Assembly: GCA_045563675.1 (NCBI GenBank)
Contig: JBJLIX010000001.1
Location: 682,001-746,000 of the forward strand
Reading direction: 5' to 3'
Origin: AEGEAN-183 sp045563675
GTDB taxonomy: Bacteria > Pseudomonadota > Gammaproteobacteria > Magnimaribacterales > Magnimaribacteraceae
Length of the DNA: 64,000 nt
Shown here: positions 34,011-43,187 of the stretch, piece after piece
How positions within the stretch are numbered: position 1 is the stretch's first letter
Layout of the letters: every line of letters starts with the position of its first letter
The notes under the pieces: model-generated
What the model was told of the DNA's origin: nothing
Databases searched by the model: none
What the model saw: only the letters and a program-made list of their open reading frames with translations
Position numbers and translations under genes: made by a program

Positions 34011-35174
34011 ATGAAAAATCCAATAAGTTTCTTAGTTTCTTTTATATTAGTCTTTTCAATTCTTAATTTAGAAGCTGAAGAGAGTTTTATACCTGACCCA
34101 CCATCCTTAACTGCAAAAAATTACCTACTCATAGATGCCTATACAAACAAGGTGTTGGCTGAACTTAATGCAGAAGAAAAGATAGAACCAGCTAGCATTA
34201 CAAAAATTATGACCGGATATGTAGTTTCCGATCAAATAAAAGGAGGATTTATATCTTTAGATGATGAGGTGCTCATAAGTGAAGAATGCTGGAGAAGAGG
34301 TGGATCTAGAATGTTTATTCAGCAAGGTACAAAGGTTTCTCTTTTAGATTTAATCAAAGGCATGGTCATTCAGTCAGGGAATGACGCAAGTTGTGCAATA
34401 GCAGAGCATGTAGCTGGATCTGAAGATAATTTTGTAGATCTTATGATGAGATACGCAGAACAGTTAGGTTTAAGAAACACTAATTTTATTAACGCAACTG
34501 GGTGGCCTGACAATGATCATTATTCTTCAGCTGAGGATATAGCCAAAGTATCATCCCTCTTGATTAATAATTTTCCTGAACATTATTCGCTTTACAAAGA
34601 AAAATGGTTTACTTTCAACGACATTAGGCAAAGAAATAGAAATGCTCTTTTGTGGCAAGATGATGATATTGATGGTTTAAAGACTGGCCATACAGAATCA
34701 GCAGGTTATTGTTTAGTTTCTTCAGGCGTAAAGAATAATACAAGGCTTATAGCAGTAACTTTAAATAGCAGTTCAGAGAAAACCAGACTTACTGACAATA
34801 GAAGACTACTGGACTATGGTTTTAGATACTATAGAACACAAAAGATAATCTCTAGAAACCAAAGTATAAAGGAAGCTCAAGTCTGGGGTGGAATAAAAGA
34901 GTTTGTTGGCCTTTCTCCAGTAAAAGACTTTTACTTAACTTTACCACTTAGAGATTTTAAAAAGATAGAACCTTCTGTCATTCTTAATAACCATCTACAG
35001 GCACCCTTAGAAGAAAATGAGGTTGTTGGGAAGATTATTTTTAATTTAGGTGAAGAAGAAGTCGGGTCGATAGAATTGATGACTCTAGAAGGAGTTGAAG
35101 GTTTGGGGTTTTTTGGTAGCGCCTGGTCAAATATTAAATTACTAGTTTATAGATTCCTTAGAGAAGAAGATTAG
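34011..35174 (+). CDS. dacA: D-alanyl-D-alanine carboxypeptidase (PBP5/6 type)
   Basis: A DD-carboxypeptidase that trims pentapeptide side chains in the periplasm. It has a signal peptide (residues 1-22) and the SxxK motif PASITKIM (Ser62, Lys65). The second motif is SGN in VIQSGNDASCA and the third is KTG in GLKTGHTESAGY. The C-terminal domain of about 100 residues ends in a weakly amphipathic stretch (WSNIKLLVYRFLREED) that would attach it to the membrane surface. It sits ten bases after mltB and ten before dat. The 387-residue length is typical. Confidence 0.95.
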   Translation: MKNPISFLVSFILVFSILNLEAEESFIPDPPSLTAKNYLLIDAYTNKVLAELNAEEKIEPASITKIMTGYVVSDQIKGGFISLDDEVLISEECWRRGGSRMFIQQGTKVSLLDLIKGMVIQSGNDASCAIAEHVAGSEDNFVDLMMRYAEQLGLRNTNFINATGWPDNDHYSSAEDIAKVSSLLINNFPEHYSLYKEKWFTFNDIRQRNRNALLWQDDDIDGLKTGHTESAGYCLVSSGVKNNTRLIAVTLNSSSEKTRLTDNRRLLDYGFRYYRTQKIISRNQSIKEAQVWGGIKEFVGLSPVKDFYLTLPLRDFKKIEPSVILNNHLQAPLEENEVVGKIIFNLGEEEVGSIELMTLEGVEGLGFFGSAWSNIKLLVYRFLREED

Positions 35175-35184
35175 TTAACTACCT

Positions 35185-36036
35185 ATGATTTGGACCTTTC
35201 TAAATGATAAATTCATTCCTAAAGAAGAAGTAAGAATCTCACCATTTAATAGGGGTTTCTTATTTGGTGATGGGGTTTATGAAGTAATTCCAGCATACGA
35301 CTCTATTCCTTTTCTCTTTGAAGAGCACTTATTAAGATTAGAAAGATCCCTTCTCGAAACTAATATAAAAAAACCTCATTATTGGGATCAATTAAATTCA
35401 TTAATCCTTGAACTTATAGAAAAGAATCAATTGCCAAATCAATCAATTTATATACAAATTACCAGAGGAGAAGATGAATTTAGAAGTCATATCCCTAGTT
35501 CAGATTTAAAATCTACTATGTTTATCTCTTCTAATGAGTTATTAATTAATCCTTATCGGCTTAATCCAAATATCCAAGGCCTTAAGGTAGAAATAGCTGA
35601 AGATCCTAGATGGAAAAGATCTGATATAAAAGCAACTACCCTTTTATCAAATGTAATGGCCCTCAATGGAGCAAAAAATGAAGGTTCTGATGAAGTGATC
35701 TTTTTTTCAGAAGGGCAGGTAACAGAAGCAGCAGCAAGTAATGTGTTTGCAGTGTTTGACTCTCAGGTAATCACAACTCCTGAATCAAATAAAATTCTTT
35801 CTGGAATTACAAGAAAACATATCCTATCACTCCTTGAACTGAAGAATATAAATTGCGTTCAAGAAAATATATCTATTAAAGATTTAGTTAGAGCAGATGA
35901 GATTTGGTTAACAAGTTCTACCAAAGAGATTCAGCCAGTTCACATGATTGACAAAAGTATTTTAAAGAAAATATCTCCTAAGGATGCAATCTGGAACCAG
36001 CTCCTATCTTCTTATTTAGATAAATTAGAAGTTTAA
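35185..36036 (+). CDS. dat: D-amino-acid aminotransferase-like (class IV, PLP)
   Basis: A fold-type IV PLP enzyme of 283 residues related to D-alanine aminotransferase and branched-chain aminotransferases. It starts IWTFLNDKFIPKEEVRISPFNRGFLFGDGVYEV. The PLP lysine is Lys149 in RSDIKATTLL, and EAAASNVFAVF and TSSTKEIQPV are further landmarks. Placement after dacA, as in some pseudomonads, suggests it transaminates D-amino acids from murein turnover, but 4-amino-4-deoxychorismate lyase is a related alternative. The 3' end overlaps holA by 12 bases, tail to tail. Confidence 0.85.
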   Translation: MIWTFLNDKFIPKEEVRISPFNRGFLFGDGVYEVIPAYDSIPFLFEEHLLRLERSLLETNIKKPHYWDQLNSLILELIEKNQLPNQSIYIQITRGEDEFRSHIPSSDLKSTMFISSNELLINPYRLNPNIQGLKVEIAEDPRWKRSDIKATTLLSNVMALNGAKNEGSDEVIFFSEGQVTEAAASNVFAVFDSQVITTPESNKILSGITRKHILSLLELKNINCVQENISIKDLVRADEIWLTSSTKEIQPVHMIDKSILKKISPKDAIWNQLLSSYLDKLEV

Positions 36037-36999
36037 GGTTAGCTCTCTTAACCCAAGCCAAGGATTTTGATTTTTATACCCCTTTATACAAGAGTCTATG
36101 TAAGCAATTGTTTTATAAGCCTTATATATCCTCTCCTTTTTTATTCTTTTTGATGCTTGCTCAAGAAGTTTTTTATACTTTACAGGTCCCCAGATTCCTT
36201 GTGAAGAATCTGTATTTATTACTTTTAATAAATTATTTAGTTCTCTAGATAAAGCCCAAACTATTAATGTTTCAGGAGTGCCTTCAGACTTCAAAGTTTG
36301 GAGTATTTCTAAAGATTTTTCTTTATTTCCTTCAATTAAGGCATTAGAAAAATCAAAAACATTGAATTTGGAAGAATCAGCTATATTTTTTTTCATTTTA
36401 TTTAAGTTAATGTCTTGTGATGGATATAGCAAAGATAGTTTCTTTATCTCCTGTAGAGTTGCTATTAGATTCCCTTCTGTTTTCTCTATGAGTAAACTTT
36501 GGGCTTCCTTATCTATATTAATATCCATATTTTTACCCTTATTTTCGATCCATCTAGAAAGTGAGCTTTTTGATAAAGTTCCGGTCTGAATAAGAACCCC
36601 TGCTTCATTTAGGCTTTTCATCCAAGCTGATGAATGACTTTTTTTATCTAAGTTTTCGCAGATAACAATAACTAAAAGGTTATTGTCTGGCTGTTTTGAA
36701 TAGTCCTTTAGAGCCTTTGCTCCCTTTACTCCAGGACCTTGATTAAGAAGCTTAATCTCAATTATCTTTTTTTGACTAAAAAGATTTAAGTTATTATTTT
36801 CAGAAGAAAGAAAGTCCCAACTTGAATTTTTCTCTATTACATATGTTTCTTTTTCTAAAAAATCCTCTTTTTTTGCTTTTGTTAGAATCGAAGTTAATAT
36901 ATCTTCAGCTAATACATAATCTTCTGAAAGGATTGTATATAGTAGTTTAAAATCCTCCTCTAGATGTCGGGTTAAATCTATTTCAGTTATTTTCATCAA
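36025..36999 (-). CDS. holA: DNA polymerase III delta subunit
   Basis: HolA is the clamp-loader subunit that opens the beta clamp. The 324-residue protein is poorly conserved, as usual for this family. It has the AAA-like fold pattern LLYTILSEDYVLAEDIL near the start, a central LLVIVICENLDKKS strand, and the C-terminal collar region ending NPWLGLRELTLNF. Identity is supported by gene order (leuS-lptE-holA) and length. Its start overlaps the end of lptE by 17 bases. Either of two adjacent ATG codons (36999 or 36996) could be used. Confidence 0.88.
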   Translation of the reverse strand: MMKITEIDLTRHLEEDFKLLYTILSEDYVLAEDILTSILTKAKKEDFLEKETYVIEKNSSWDFLSSENNNLNLFSQKKIIEIKLLNQGPGVKGAKALKDYSKQPDNNLLVIVICENLDKKSHSSAWMKSLNEAGVLIQTGTLSKSSLSRWIENKGKNMDINIDKEAQSLLIEKTEGNLIATLQEIKKLSLLYPSQDINLNKMKKNIADSSKFNVFDFSNALIEGNKEKSLEILQTLKSEGTPETLIVWALSRELNNLLKVINTDSSQGIWGPVKYKKLLEQASKRIKKERIYKAYKTIAYIDSCIKGYKNQNPWLGLRELTLNF

Positions 37000-37495
37000 G
37001 TAATCTCAGAAGTGAAAAATTTATTCTACTTATTGAATTAGTAAAGAATTTCTTTTTTAACTCATTCTCTACTTGTTCTATAGCTAGTATTTTTGATTCA
37101 TCGAAAGAATAGCTACTCTGATCTTTTATTTCTAAAATGATTCCTTTTTCTTGTTTGGTTAATCTTATATTTATCTTCAAAAGATATTCTATTCTAGCTT
37201 CAGTAGTCCTTGCTCCTGATCCTAGTGAGGCAGAATATCTTGTAATTTTGTGATCTAATATTTTTAATGTTAAGTCAGTATCATCAAAGGACTTGTTCTT
37301 ATATATCCTTTTAGGACTTAGTGTTTTTTCTAGAACTCCTAAAAAATCGCGGTTTATAGAACTCTCTTTATAATAAAGAGAAGTTTTAACATCATATAAT
37401 CCTGCAGAAGTGTCTCTTAATTTGTAATCACAACTAACTAGAAGAATAAAAGGTATTAGAGAACAAAGAAATCTAATTTTTTGCCAGCTAGTCAT
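36983..37495 (-). CDS. lptE: LPS-assembly lipoprotein LptE
   Basis: LptE forms the outer-membrane LPS translocon with LptD. The 170-residue protein has a lipoprotein signal (LLVSC, Cys22) and starts its mature part DYKLRDTSAG, like other LptE proteins. The rest is beta-strand-rich and divergent. Assignment rests on the lipobox, the size and its place between leuS and holA. The ATG overlaps the leuS stop codon (TAATG). Confidence 0.88.
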   Translation of the reverse strand: MTSWQKIRFLCSLIPFILLVSCDYKLRDTSAGLYDVKTSLYYKESSINRDFLGVLEKTLSPKRIYKNKSFDDTDLTLKILDHKITRYSASLGSGARTTEARIEYLLKINIRLTKQEKGIILEIKDQSSYSFDESKILAIEQVENELKKKFFTNSISRINFSLLRLLDENN

Positions 37496-39951
37496 TAGTC
37501 TATAACAACTAGGTTTATTAATTTTTTTTCTATATAAATAATTTTTTTAATCTGCTTATCAATAATATATTTTTTTACATTACTTTCTTCTTTTGCTTTG
37601 TTTTTAATAACATCTTCAGATAAATCTGGATCTATTGTAATTGTTCCTCTTAATTTCCCATTTACCTGTATGGCTATCTCTGTTTCCAAGTTTTCAAGGA
37701 AATTTTTATTTGGATCTGGCCAAATTACATTAATTATTGCTATTTTATTGCCCAATTGTTCCCAAAGAGAATGTGTTAAATGAGGAGTTATAGGAGAAAG
37801 GCATATTAAGATTATTTCGATAGCTTCTCTAGTAGCAGATTTTTCTGCCAGCGAAGCTTCAGAATTTAAAAATTCTTTAGGTATGGCATTAGTTAATTCC
37901 ATAATCGAAGCTATAGCAGTATTAAATGAGTGTCTCCTTAGATAATCATCCTTAACTTTATGTAAAGTTTGATGAGATTTAGTTCTTAGCTTATTAACTC
38001 GCTCGTTTGAATCCTTGAAGCTTGGATTTTGTTGAAAATTTAATTCAATAAACTTTTGAACAAGATTCCATAGCCTGTTTAAATATCTTGAGGCACCTTG
38101 TAGTCCTTGATCAGACCACTCAAATGATTGATCTGGAGGGGCAACAAACATTACAAAAAGCCTTAAAGTGTCTGCACCATATTTATCAATTATTTCATTT
38201 GGATCAACTACATTACCTTTAGATTTAGACATTTTTGACCCATCTTTCAGAACCATACCCTGGCACAGGAGGTTTAAAAAAGGTTCAGACCCTTCAACAA
38301 GACCCAAGTCTCTTAAGCATCTATAAAAAAATCTGGAATACAGGAGGTGTAAAACTGCATGCTCTATACCTCCAACATATTGGTCAACTGGAAGCCAATA
38401 TTTTGCTCTTTCATCTAGCATTGAGTCATTGGAGTCGTAAGAAGCAAATCTAGCAAAGTACCATGAAGACTCAAAAAAAGTATCAAATGTATCTGTTTCT
38501 CTTTTATAGGTTTCCTTTCCAATTTGTACATCTGTAAATTCCTTCATTTTTGATAGAGGTGACTTTACTCCTGAGAATTCAACTTCTTTAGGAAGTAAAA
38601 CTGGTAGGTTTGAGGATTCTCGAATTTCTCCTTCCTTATTTTTGATTATTGGAATAGGCGTTCCCCAGTACCTTTGCCTAGACACTCCCCAGTCTCTAAG
38701 TCTATAGTTGGTCTTTCTTAAACCACAATTTAGCTCTTTAGCTTTTTCTTCAATTCTTTGAAATGCCTCTTCAAAAGAAAGTCCATCGAATTCTCCTGAG
38801 TTAATTAAAAAGTTCTTTTCTATTATTGCTTCTTTCTCAAGTTGATCTTTTTTGTTTCCCTTTATAACTTGTTTAATTTCCAAGCCATATTTTTTTGCAA
38901 ATTCATAGTCTCTTTCATCATGAGCAGGTACTCCCATAAGAGCTCCTGATCCGTAACCAGACAAAACAAAATTTCCAATCCATATAGGTATTTCATTTTT
39001 TGAAAATGGGTGTATAGCTCTCAAGCCTGTGTCTATACCTATTTTTTCTTGTTTGGCTATTTCAGCTTCTGAAAGCTTAGAAGAATTAATTTTATTATTG
39101 AAATCTTTGATAGATCTATTATTTCCTTCTAAAAATAAAGCTATAGGATGGTCATAAGACAAAGCTAAAAATGTAACCCCCATAATGGTGTCAGGTCTAG
39201 TTGTATAAACTGATATAGAGTTTTTTTGGTTTTCTATATGGAACTGAAATTCCATTCCTTCAGATTTACCTATCCAATTTTTTTGCATTACCCTAACTTG
39301 TTCTGGCCACCCTTCAAGGCTATCAGTATCTTCCAGAATCTCCTCAGCGTAATCGGTTATCTTGAGAAACCATTGCTTTAGTCTTTTTCTTTCTATGGTA
39401 GCGCCTGATCTCCATCCCTTACCATCTTCTACTTGCTCATTAGCTAAAACCGTTTCTTCTATTGGATCCCAATTTACCTCTGCTTCATCTTGATAAGCTA
39501 GTCCCTTTTTTAACATTTCTATGAAAAACCATTGTTCCCATTGATAATAATTTGGGTCGCAGGTCTCTAATTCTCTTTTCCAGTCATAAGCAAATCCCAT
39601 CCTTTTAAGTTGAGATCTCATATTCTCAATATTTTTTTGAGTCCAACTTGAGGGCTGAACATTATTCTTTATAGCTGCATTCTCTGCAGGTAATCCAAAA
39701 GCATCCCAGCCCATTGGTTGAAGAACATTTTTCCCTAAAAGTCTTTGAAATCTACTAATGGTATCTCCAATCGTGTAGTTTCTAGCATGACCCATATGAG
39801 CAGAGCCACTTGGATAAGGAAACATACTTAGGCAGTAGAATTTTTCTTTTGTAGAATCTTCTGTTACAGAAAAGATTTCATTTTTTTCCCAATATTCTTG
39901 AGCTTCCTTTTCTACTAACTCAGGGTCATAATTTTTTCCCCGTTTACCCAT
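37495..39951 (-). CDS. leuS: Leucyl-tRNA synthetase
   Basis: LeuS charges leucine onto tRNA-Leu. The class Ia enzyme has 818 residues, a little shorter than E. coli. It has the HMGH form of the HIGH motif in GSAHMGHARNYTIGD, the CP1 editing domain with TTRPDTIMGVTF, and the KMSKS motif in GSKMSKSKGNVVDP. The start lies eight bases inside the upstream accC frame. All active-site regions are present. Confidence 0.97.
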   Translation of the reverse strand: MGKRGKNYDPELVEKEAQEYWEKNEIFSVTEDSTKEKFYCLSMFPYPSGSAHMGHARNYTIGDTISRFQRLLGKNVLQPMGWDAFGLPAENAAIKNNVQPSSWTQKNIENMRSQLKRMGFAYDWKRELETCDPNYYQWEQWFFIEMLKKGLAYQDEAEVNWDPIEETVLANEQVEDGKGWRSGATIERKRLKQWFLKITDYAEEILEDTDSLEGWPEQVRVMQKNWIGKSEGMEFQFHIENQKNSISVYTTRPDTIMGVTFLALSYDHPIALFLEGNNRSIKDFNNKINSSKLSEAEIAKQEKIGIDTGLRAIHPFSKNEIPIWIGNFVLSGYGSGALMGVPAHDERDYEFAKKYGLEIKQVIKGNKKDQLEKEAIIEKNFLINSGEFDGLSFEEAFQRIEEKAKELNCGLRKTNYRLRDWGVSRQRYWGTPIPIIKNKEGEIRESSNLPVLLPKEVEFSGVKSPLSKMKEFTDVQIGKETYKRETDTFDTFFESSWYFARFASYDSNDSMLDERAKYWLPVDQYVGGIEHAVLHLLYSRFFYRCLRDLGLVEGSEPFLNLLCQGMVLKDGSKMSKSKGNVVDPNEIIDKYGADTLRLFVMFVAPPDQSFEWSDQGLQGASRYLNRLWNLVQKFIELNFQQNPSFKDSNERVNKLRTKSHQTLHKVKDDYLRRHSFNTAIASIMELTNAIPKEFLNSEASLAEKSATREAIEIILICLSPITPHLTHSLWEQLGNKIAIINVIWPDPNKNFLENLETEIAIQVNGKLRGTITIDPDLSEDVIKNKAKEESNVKKYIIDKQIKKIIYIEKKLINLVVID

Positions 39952-41290
39952 TCTTATTAGTGTCTTTGTATTTGTTTTCTAGATAATTAATATCGAAGTC
40001 TCCAGATGAGAATTTTTCATCTTTTAATAACTCAGTATGCATTTCTAAGTTAGTGTCTATGCCAGATATAACCATTTCTTCAATTGCTCTAACAAGCCTT
40101 ACTCTTGCATCTTCTCTTTCATTAGCCCTAACAATTAGTTTTGCTATAAGAGAATCATAATGAGGTGGAACAACATACCCATTGTAAAGATGTGAGTCTA
40201 TTCTTACTCCTATTCCACCAGGAGCATGATAATCTATAACCTTTCCTGGAGACGGCATAAAGGTTTTAGGGTGTTCAGCATTTATCCTGCATTCAATCGC
40301 ATGTCCATTTATAACAACATCTTCTTGTTTAATTTTTAACTTTTCTCCTCTTGCAATTCTTAATTGAAGTTTAACAAGATCTAACCCAGTAACACTTTCA
40401 GTAACTGGATGTTCTACTTGTATTCTTGTATTCATCTCCATAAAGTAGAATTTTTCATTTTCATATAAGAATTCGAAAGTTCCTGCACTAACATATTTAA
40501 TCTTTTTACAGGCTTCAATACATTTGCTATATATTTCTTCCTTAGCTTCTTGAGGTATACCAAGGGCAGGGGCTTCTTCTATAACTTTTTGATGTCTTCT
40601 TTGAAGTGAACAGTCTCTTTCTCCAAGGTGAATAACATTTCCAAATTTATCTCCCAATACTTGGACTTCAATATGCCTAGGAGAAGTAAAAAATTTCTCC
40701 ATATAAACAGTTTGGTCTCCGAAAGCTTTTTCTGCTTCAGATCGTGTTAGATTAAGAGAATTTTCCAGTTCTGATTCTGAATTTACTACCCTCATGCCTC
40801 GTCCTCCCCCTCCAGAGGCAGCTTTTATTATGATTGGATAACCGATCTTCTCCGCTTCTTCACGAGCATTACTTCCTATTGATTCACTTGACCCAGGGAC
40901 TATGGGCAGACCTATTTCTTTTGCTAATTTTTTAGCAGAAATTTTATTCCCCATAGTTTTTATGATTTCTGAAGATGGGCCAGCAAACTCAAATCCACTT
41001 TTTTCTATTTTTTCAGCAAAATCTGCATTTTCAGCTAAAAAACCATAGCCAGGATGAACCCCGTCTGCTCCACTTAGCTCCATTGCGCTTATAATTGCTG
41101 GGATATTTAAGTAGCTTTCGCTTGAAGCTGCAGGCCCAATACAAATAGATTCGTCTGCAAGCTTTACGTGCATTAAATCTCTATCTGCTTCAGAGTAAAC
41201 AGCTACGGTTGGTATGTTGAGCTCTTTACAAGCTCTATGAATACGGAGAGCTATCTCGCCCCTATTGGCAATTAATAATTTTGTTAGCAT
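39944..41290 (-). CDS. accC: Biotin carboxylase subunit of acetyl-CoA carboxylase
   Basis: AccC carboxylates biotin on AccB using ATP and bicarbonate, the first half-reaction of fatty-acid synthesis. It has 448 residues, typical. Landmarks are LLIANRGEIALRIHRAC, the ATP-grasp loop AASGGGGRGMRVV, HIEVQVLGDKFGNVIHLGERDCS, and the EMNTRIQVEHPVTE catalytic segment. It lies three bases after accB and its 3' end overlaps leuS by eight bases. Confidence 0.97.
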   Translation of the reverse strand: MLTKLLIANRGEIALRIHRACKELNIPTVAVYSEADRDLMHVKLADESICIGPAASSESYLNIPAIISAMELSGADGVHPGYGFLAENADFAEKIEKSGFEFAGPSSEIIKTMGNKISAKKLAKEIGLPIVPGSSESIGSNAREEAEKIGYPIIIKAASGGGGRGMRVVNSESELENSLNLTRSEAEKAFGDQTVYMEKFFTSPRHIEVQVLGDKFGNVIHLGERDCSLQRRHQKVIEEAPALGIPQEAKEEIYSKCIEACKKIKYVSAGTFEFLYENEKFYFMEMNTRIQVEHPVTESVTGLDLVKLQLRIARGEKLKIKQEDVVINGHAIECRINAEHPKTFMPSPGKVIDYHAPGGIGVRIDSHLYNGYVVPPHYDSLIAKLIVRANEREDARVRLVRAIEEMVISGIDTNLEMHTELLKDEKFSSGDFDINYLENKYKDTNKNG

Positions 41291-41293
41291 TTA

Positions 41294-41743
41294 TTATTCG
41301 ACAATAAATAAAGATTGTCCAAATTCAACAGGTTGAGAGTTTTCTACAAGAATAGAAGTAACTTTTCCTGAGAAATCAGACTTTATTTCATTCATCATTT
41401 TCATAGCTTCCACTATACAAACAACATCACCTTCTTGAACTTCATCTCCAACTGATACGAAAGGTTTAGTTCCAGGTGAAGCGGCAGAATAAAATGTTCC
41501 TACCATAGGGGATGTTATTGCTTCGCCCTTTTCACTTACGTTTTCTTCAGAAACTTCTTTTTTAGGTTCATCTAATTCATTTTTTGGACTATCAGGTTCA
41601 GATTTTTGTACAATTTCAGGCACAATATTTTGAGATTGCTTTTTAACCAATCTTACAGATTCCTCTCCTTCTTGTATTTCTATCTCTTCCAATTCTGAGT
41701 TTTCTAACATTTCAATTAACTTTTTAACTTTTCTTATATCCAT
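41294..41743 (-). CDS. accB: Biotin carboxyl carrier protein
   Basis: AccB carries biotin between the two acetyl-CoA carboxylase half-reactions. It has 149 residues: an N-terminal helical piece, a Pro/Glu/Lys-rich linker (about residues 38-75), and the biotinyl domain. The biotinylated lysine is Lys115 in VEAMKMMNEI. The thumb sequence between strands (SPMVGTFYSAASPGTKPFV) is the bacterial type. It is adjacent to aroQ upstream and accC downstream, the common order. Confidence 0.97.
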   Translation of the reverse strand: MDIRKVKKLIEMLENSELEEIEIQEGEESVRLVKKQSQNIVPEIVQKSEPDSPKNELDEPKKEVSEENVSEKGEAITSPMVGTFYSAASPGTKPFVSVGDEVQEGDVVCIVEAMKMMNEIKSDFSGKVTSILVENSQPVEFGQSLFIVE

Positions 41744-41752
41744 CTCGTCACC

Positions 41753-42193
41753 CTAATCATTAAATTTATCCATGGCTACTCTAAGAGCCAATTCATAACC
41801 TTCTACTCCTAAACCTGATATAACACCTAAAGCAATTTCAGAAAGAAATGATTTGTGTCTGAAATTTTCTCTACTGTATATATTCGAAATATGAATTTCT
41901 ATAAAAGGTACTTTTATTCCTGAAAGTGCATCTCTTATGGAAATACTACTATGAGTAAAAGCACCAGGGTTAAAAACTATACACTTTACATTTTCTTCTT
42001 GAGATTTATGTATTCTTTCAACAAGCTCATGCTCAGCATTGCTTTGGAAATGAAGAAGTTTATGCCCTTCCTTTTCTGCTTGTGTAGATAGATTTTTAAT
42101 TAAAGACTCTAAAGTTGTCTCCCCATAGATCTCTGGTTCCCTTGACCCCAGAAGATTTAAATTTGCTCCATTTAATAAAAGAAAGTTTGCCAT
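41753..42193 (-). CDS. aroQ: 3-dehydroquinate dehydratase, type II
   Basis: AroQ dehydrates 3-dehydroquinate in the shikimate pathway. The 146-residue protein has LLNGANLNLLGSREPEIYG with the catalytic Tyr, the FNPGAFTHSSISIRDAL stretch, and FIEIHISNIYSRENFRHKSF with the His and Arg residues of the active site. It leads directly into accB with nine bases between. Confidence 0.96.
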   Translation of the reverse strand: MANFLLLNGANLNLLGSREPEIYGETTLESLIKNLSTQAEKEGHKLLHFQSNAEHELVERIHKSQEENVKCIVFNPGAFTHSSISIRDALSGIKVPFIEIHISNIYSRENFRHKSFLSEIALGVISGLGVEGYELALRVAMDKFND

Positions 42194-42256
42194 AATGTGT
42201 AAAAAGAGATTTTATAAGAATTTAGAAGAAATTAAGAGAAAATAATAACTTTATTT

Positions 42257-42748
42257 TTAAATTTTATTGATTTTTTTTATTTTATTTTCTTTTATTTCAA
42301 TGGTTTTTTGGATTGGACTATAACAGTAACCTTGTGCATTACAACCCTGATAAGAAACTGAAATACTTGAGCTTAATAAATCTATATTTATAAATGTTTC
42401 AACAAAGTTATAAAACACTTCTACTTCTCCAAAGAATTCATCTGTAATTGTATTTGAGCTAGGAAGAGTGAAGTCTAAGTACTTTTTTGAATCTTTATTA
42501 AAAATAAAAAATTTATTTTTATATAGGTAGCAATTTTCTTTGATTACCCAAGTTAATATAAGCTTATTTTCTTCTAATCTTCCCTTCATAATGAAGGCAT
42601 CTTCCGGATTAAGAATCTTTTCCTTCTCGAATAATAGGTTTTCTAAGGTCTTATTTTCAGTTTCTTGAGCTGTTATAGTTTGATTAGCAAGTAAGGAAAT
42701 AAAAAAAACAACGATAAAAATATGTATTTTAAAATTTATAGAAAGCAT
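42257..42748 (-). CDS. Stand-alone DsbD-alpha-like (N-terminal DsbD) domain, exported
   Basis: A 163-residue exported protein (signal about residues 1-27) matching only the N-terminal alpha domain of the disulfide reductase DsbD. The diagnostic pair is Cys136 and Cys142 in YQGCNAQGYCYSP, with the same C-x5-C spacing as E. coli nDsbD. A third Cys73 is extra. The membrane beta and thioredoxin-like gamma domains are absent and the frame ends cleanly before aroQ, so this is a single-domain form that would need a CcdA- or DsbD-like partner elsewhere. Its start overlaps that of the divergent copper-chaperone gene by 27 bases. Confidence 0.8.
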   Translation of the reverse strand: MLSINFKIHIFIVVFFISLLANQTITAQETENKTLENLLFEKEKILNPEDAFIMKGRLEENKLILTWVIKENCYLYKNKFFIFNKDSKKYLDFTLPSSNTITDEFFGEVEVFYNFVETFINIDLLSSSISVSYQGCNAQGYCYSPIQKTIEIKENKIKKINKI

Positions 42749-43183
42749 AATCTTTTATTTATTATCTCATTAATTTACCTCTTTTCTTGTTCAAATTTAG
42801 AAAATGAAAATTCGCTAGTAGTGTTGGATTCATATTTAAAAAAACCCTTAGCAGGACTCAATACAGCTGCAGCTTATATGAATATAAAGAATACTAGTGA
42901 TAAGGAAATATTAGTTAAGGGGTTGAGTTGTAAAAATTTCTCAGCACAAATACATGAAACTGTGATTAACGATTCCGGCATGTTGAGCATGCAAAAGAAG
43001 GATGTTTTAGCCTTAAGAGCGAATTCAGAAATAAGTTTAGAACCCGGTAAGATGCATGTAATGATTATGGGGAAAGAATTATCAAATGAAATTAAAGGAA
43101 TAAACTGCGACCTGATTTTTAAAAATATAAATTTACTACCTGATTCTAAAAAAGTGCCAGTTTTTTTTGAGATTAGAGATTAA
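42722..43183 (+). CDS. PCu(A)C-type periplasmic copper chaperone, lipoprotein
   Basis: A 153-residue lipoprotein (LFSC, Cys23) of the PCu(A)C copper-chaperone family, which delivers Cu(I) to the CuA site of cytochrome oxidase or to other copper proteins. The copper motif is visible: His78, Met87 and/or Met90, then His112 and Met114 in KMHVM. The preceding strand contains the AAYMNIKNTSDKE pattern typical of the family. It starts divergently from, and overlapping with, the DsbD-alpha-like gene. The double ABC ATPase follows after four bases. Confidence 0.85.
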   Translation: MYFKIYRKHNLLFIISLIYLFSCSNLENENSLVVLDSYLKKPLAGLNTAAAYMNIKNTSDKEILVKGLSCKNFSAQIHETVINDSGMLSMQKKDVLALRANSEISLEPGKMHVMIMGKELSNEIKGINCDLIFKNINLLPDSKKVPVFFEIRD

Positions 43184-43187
43184 ATTA

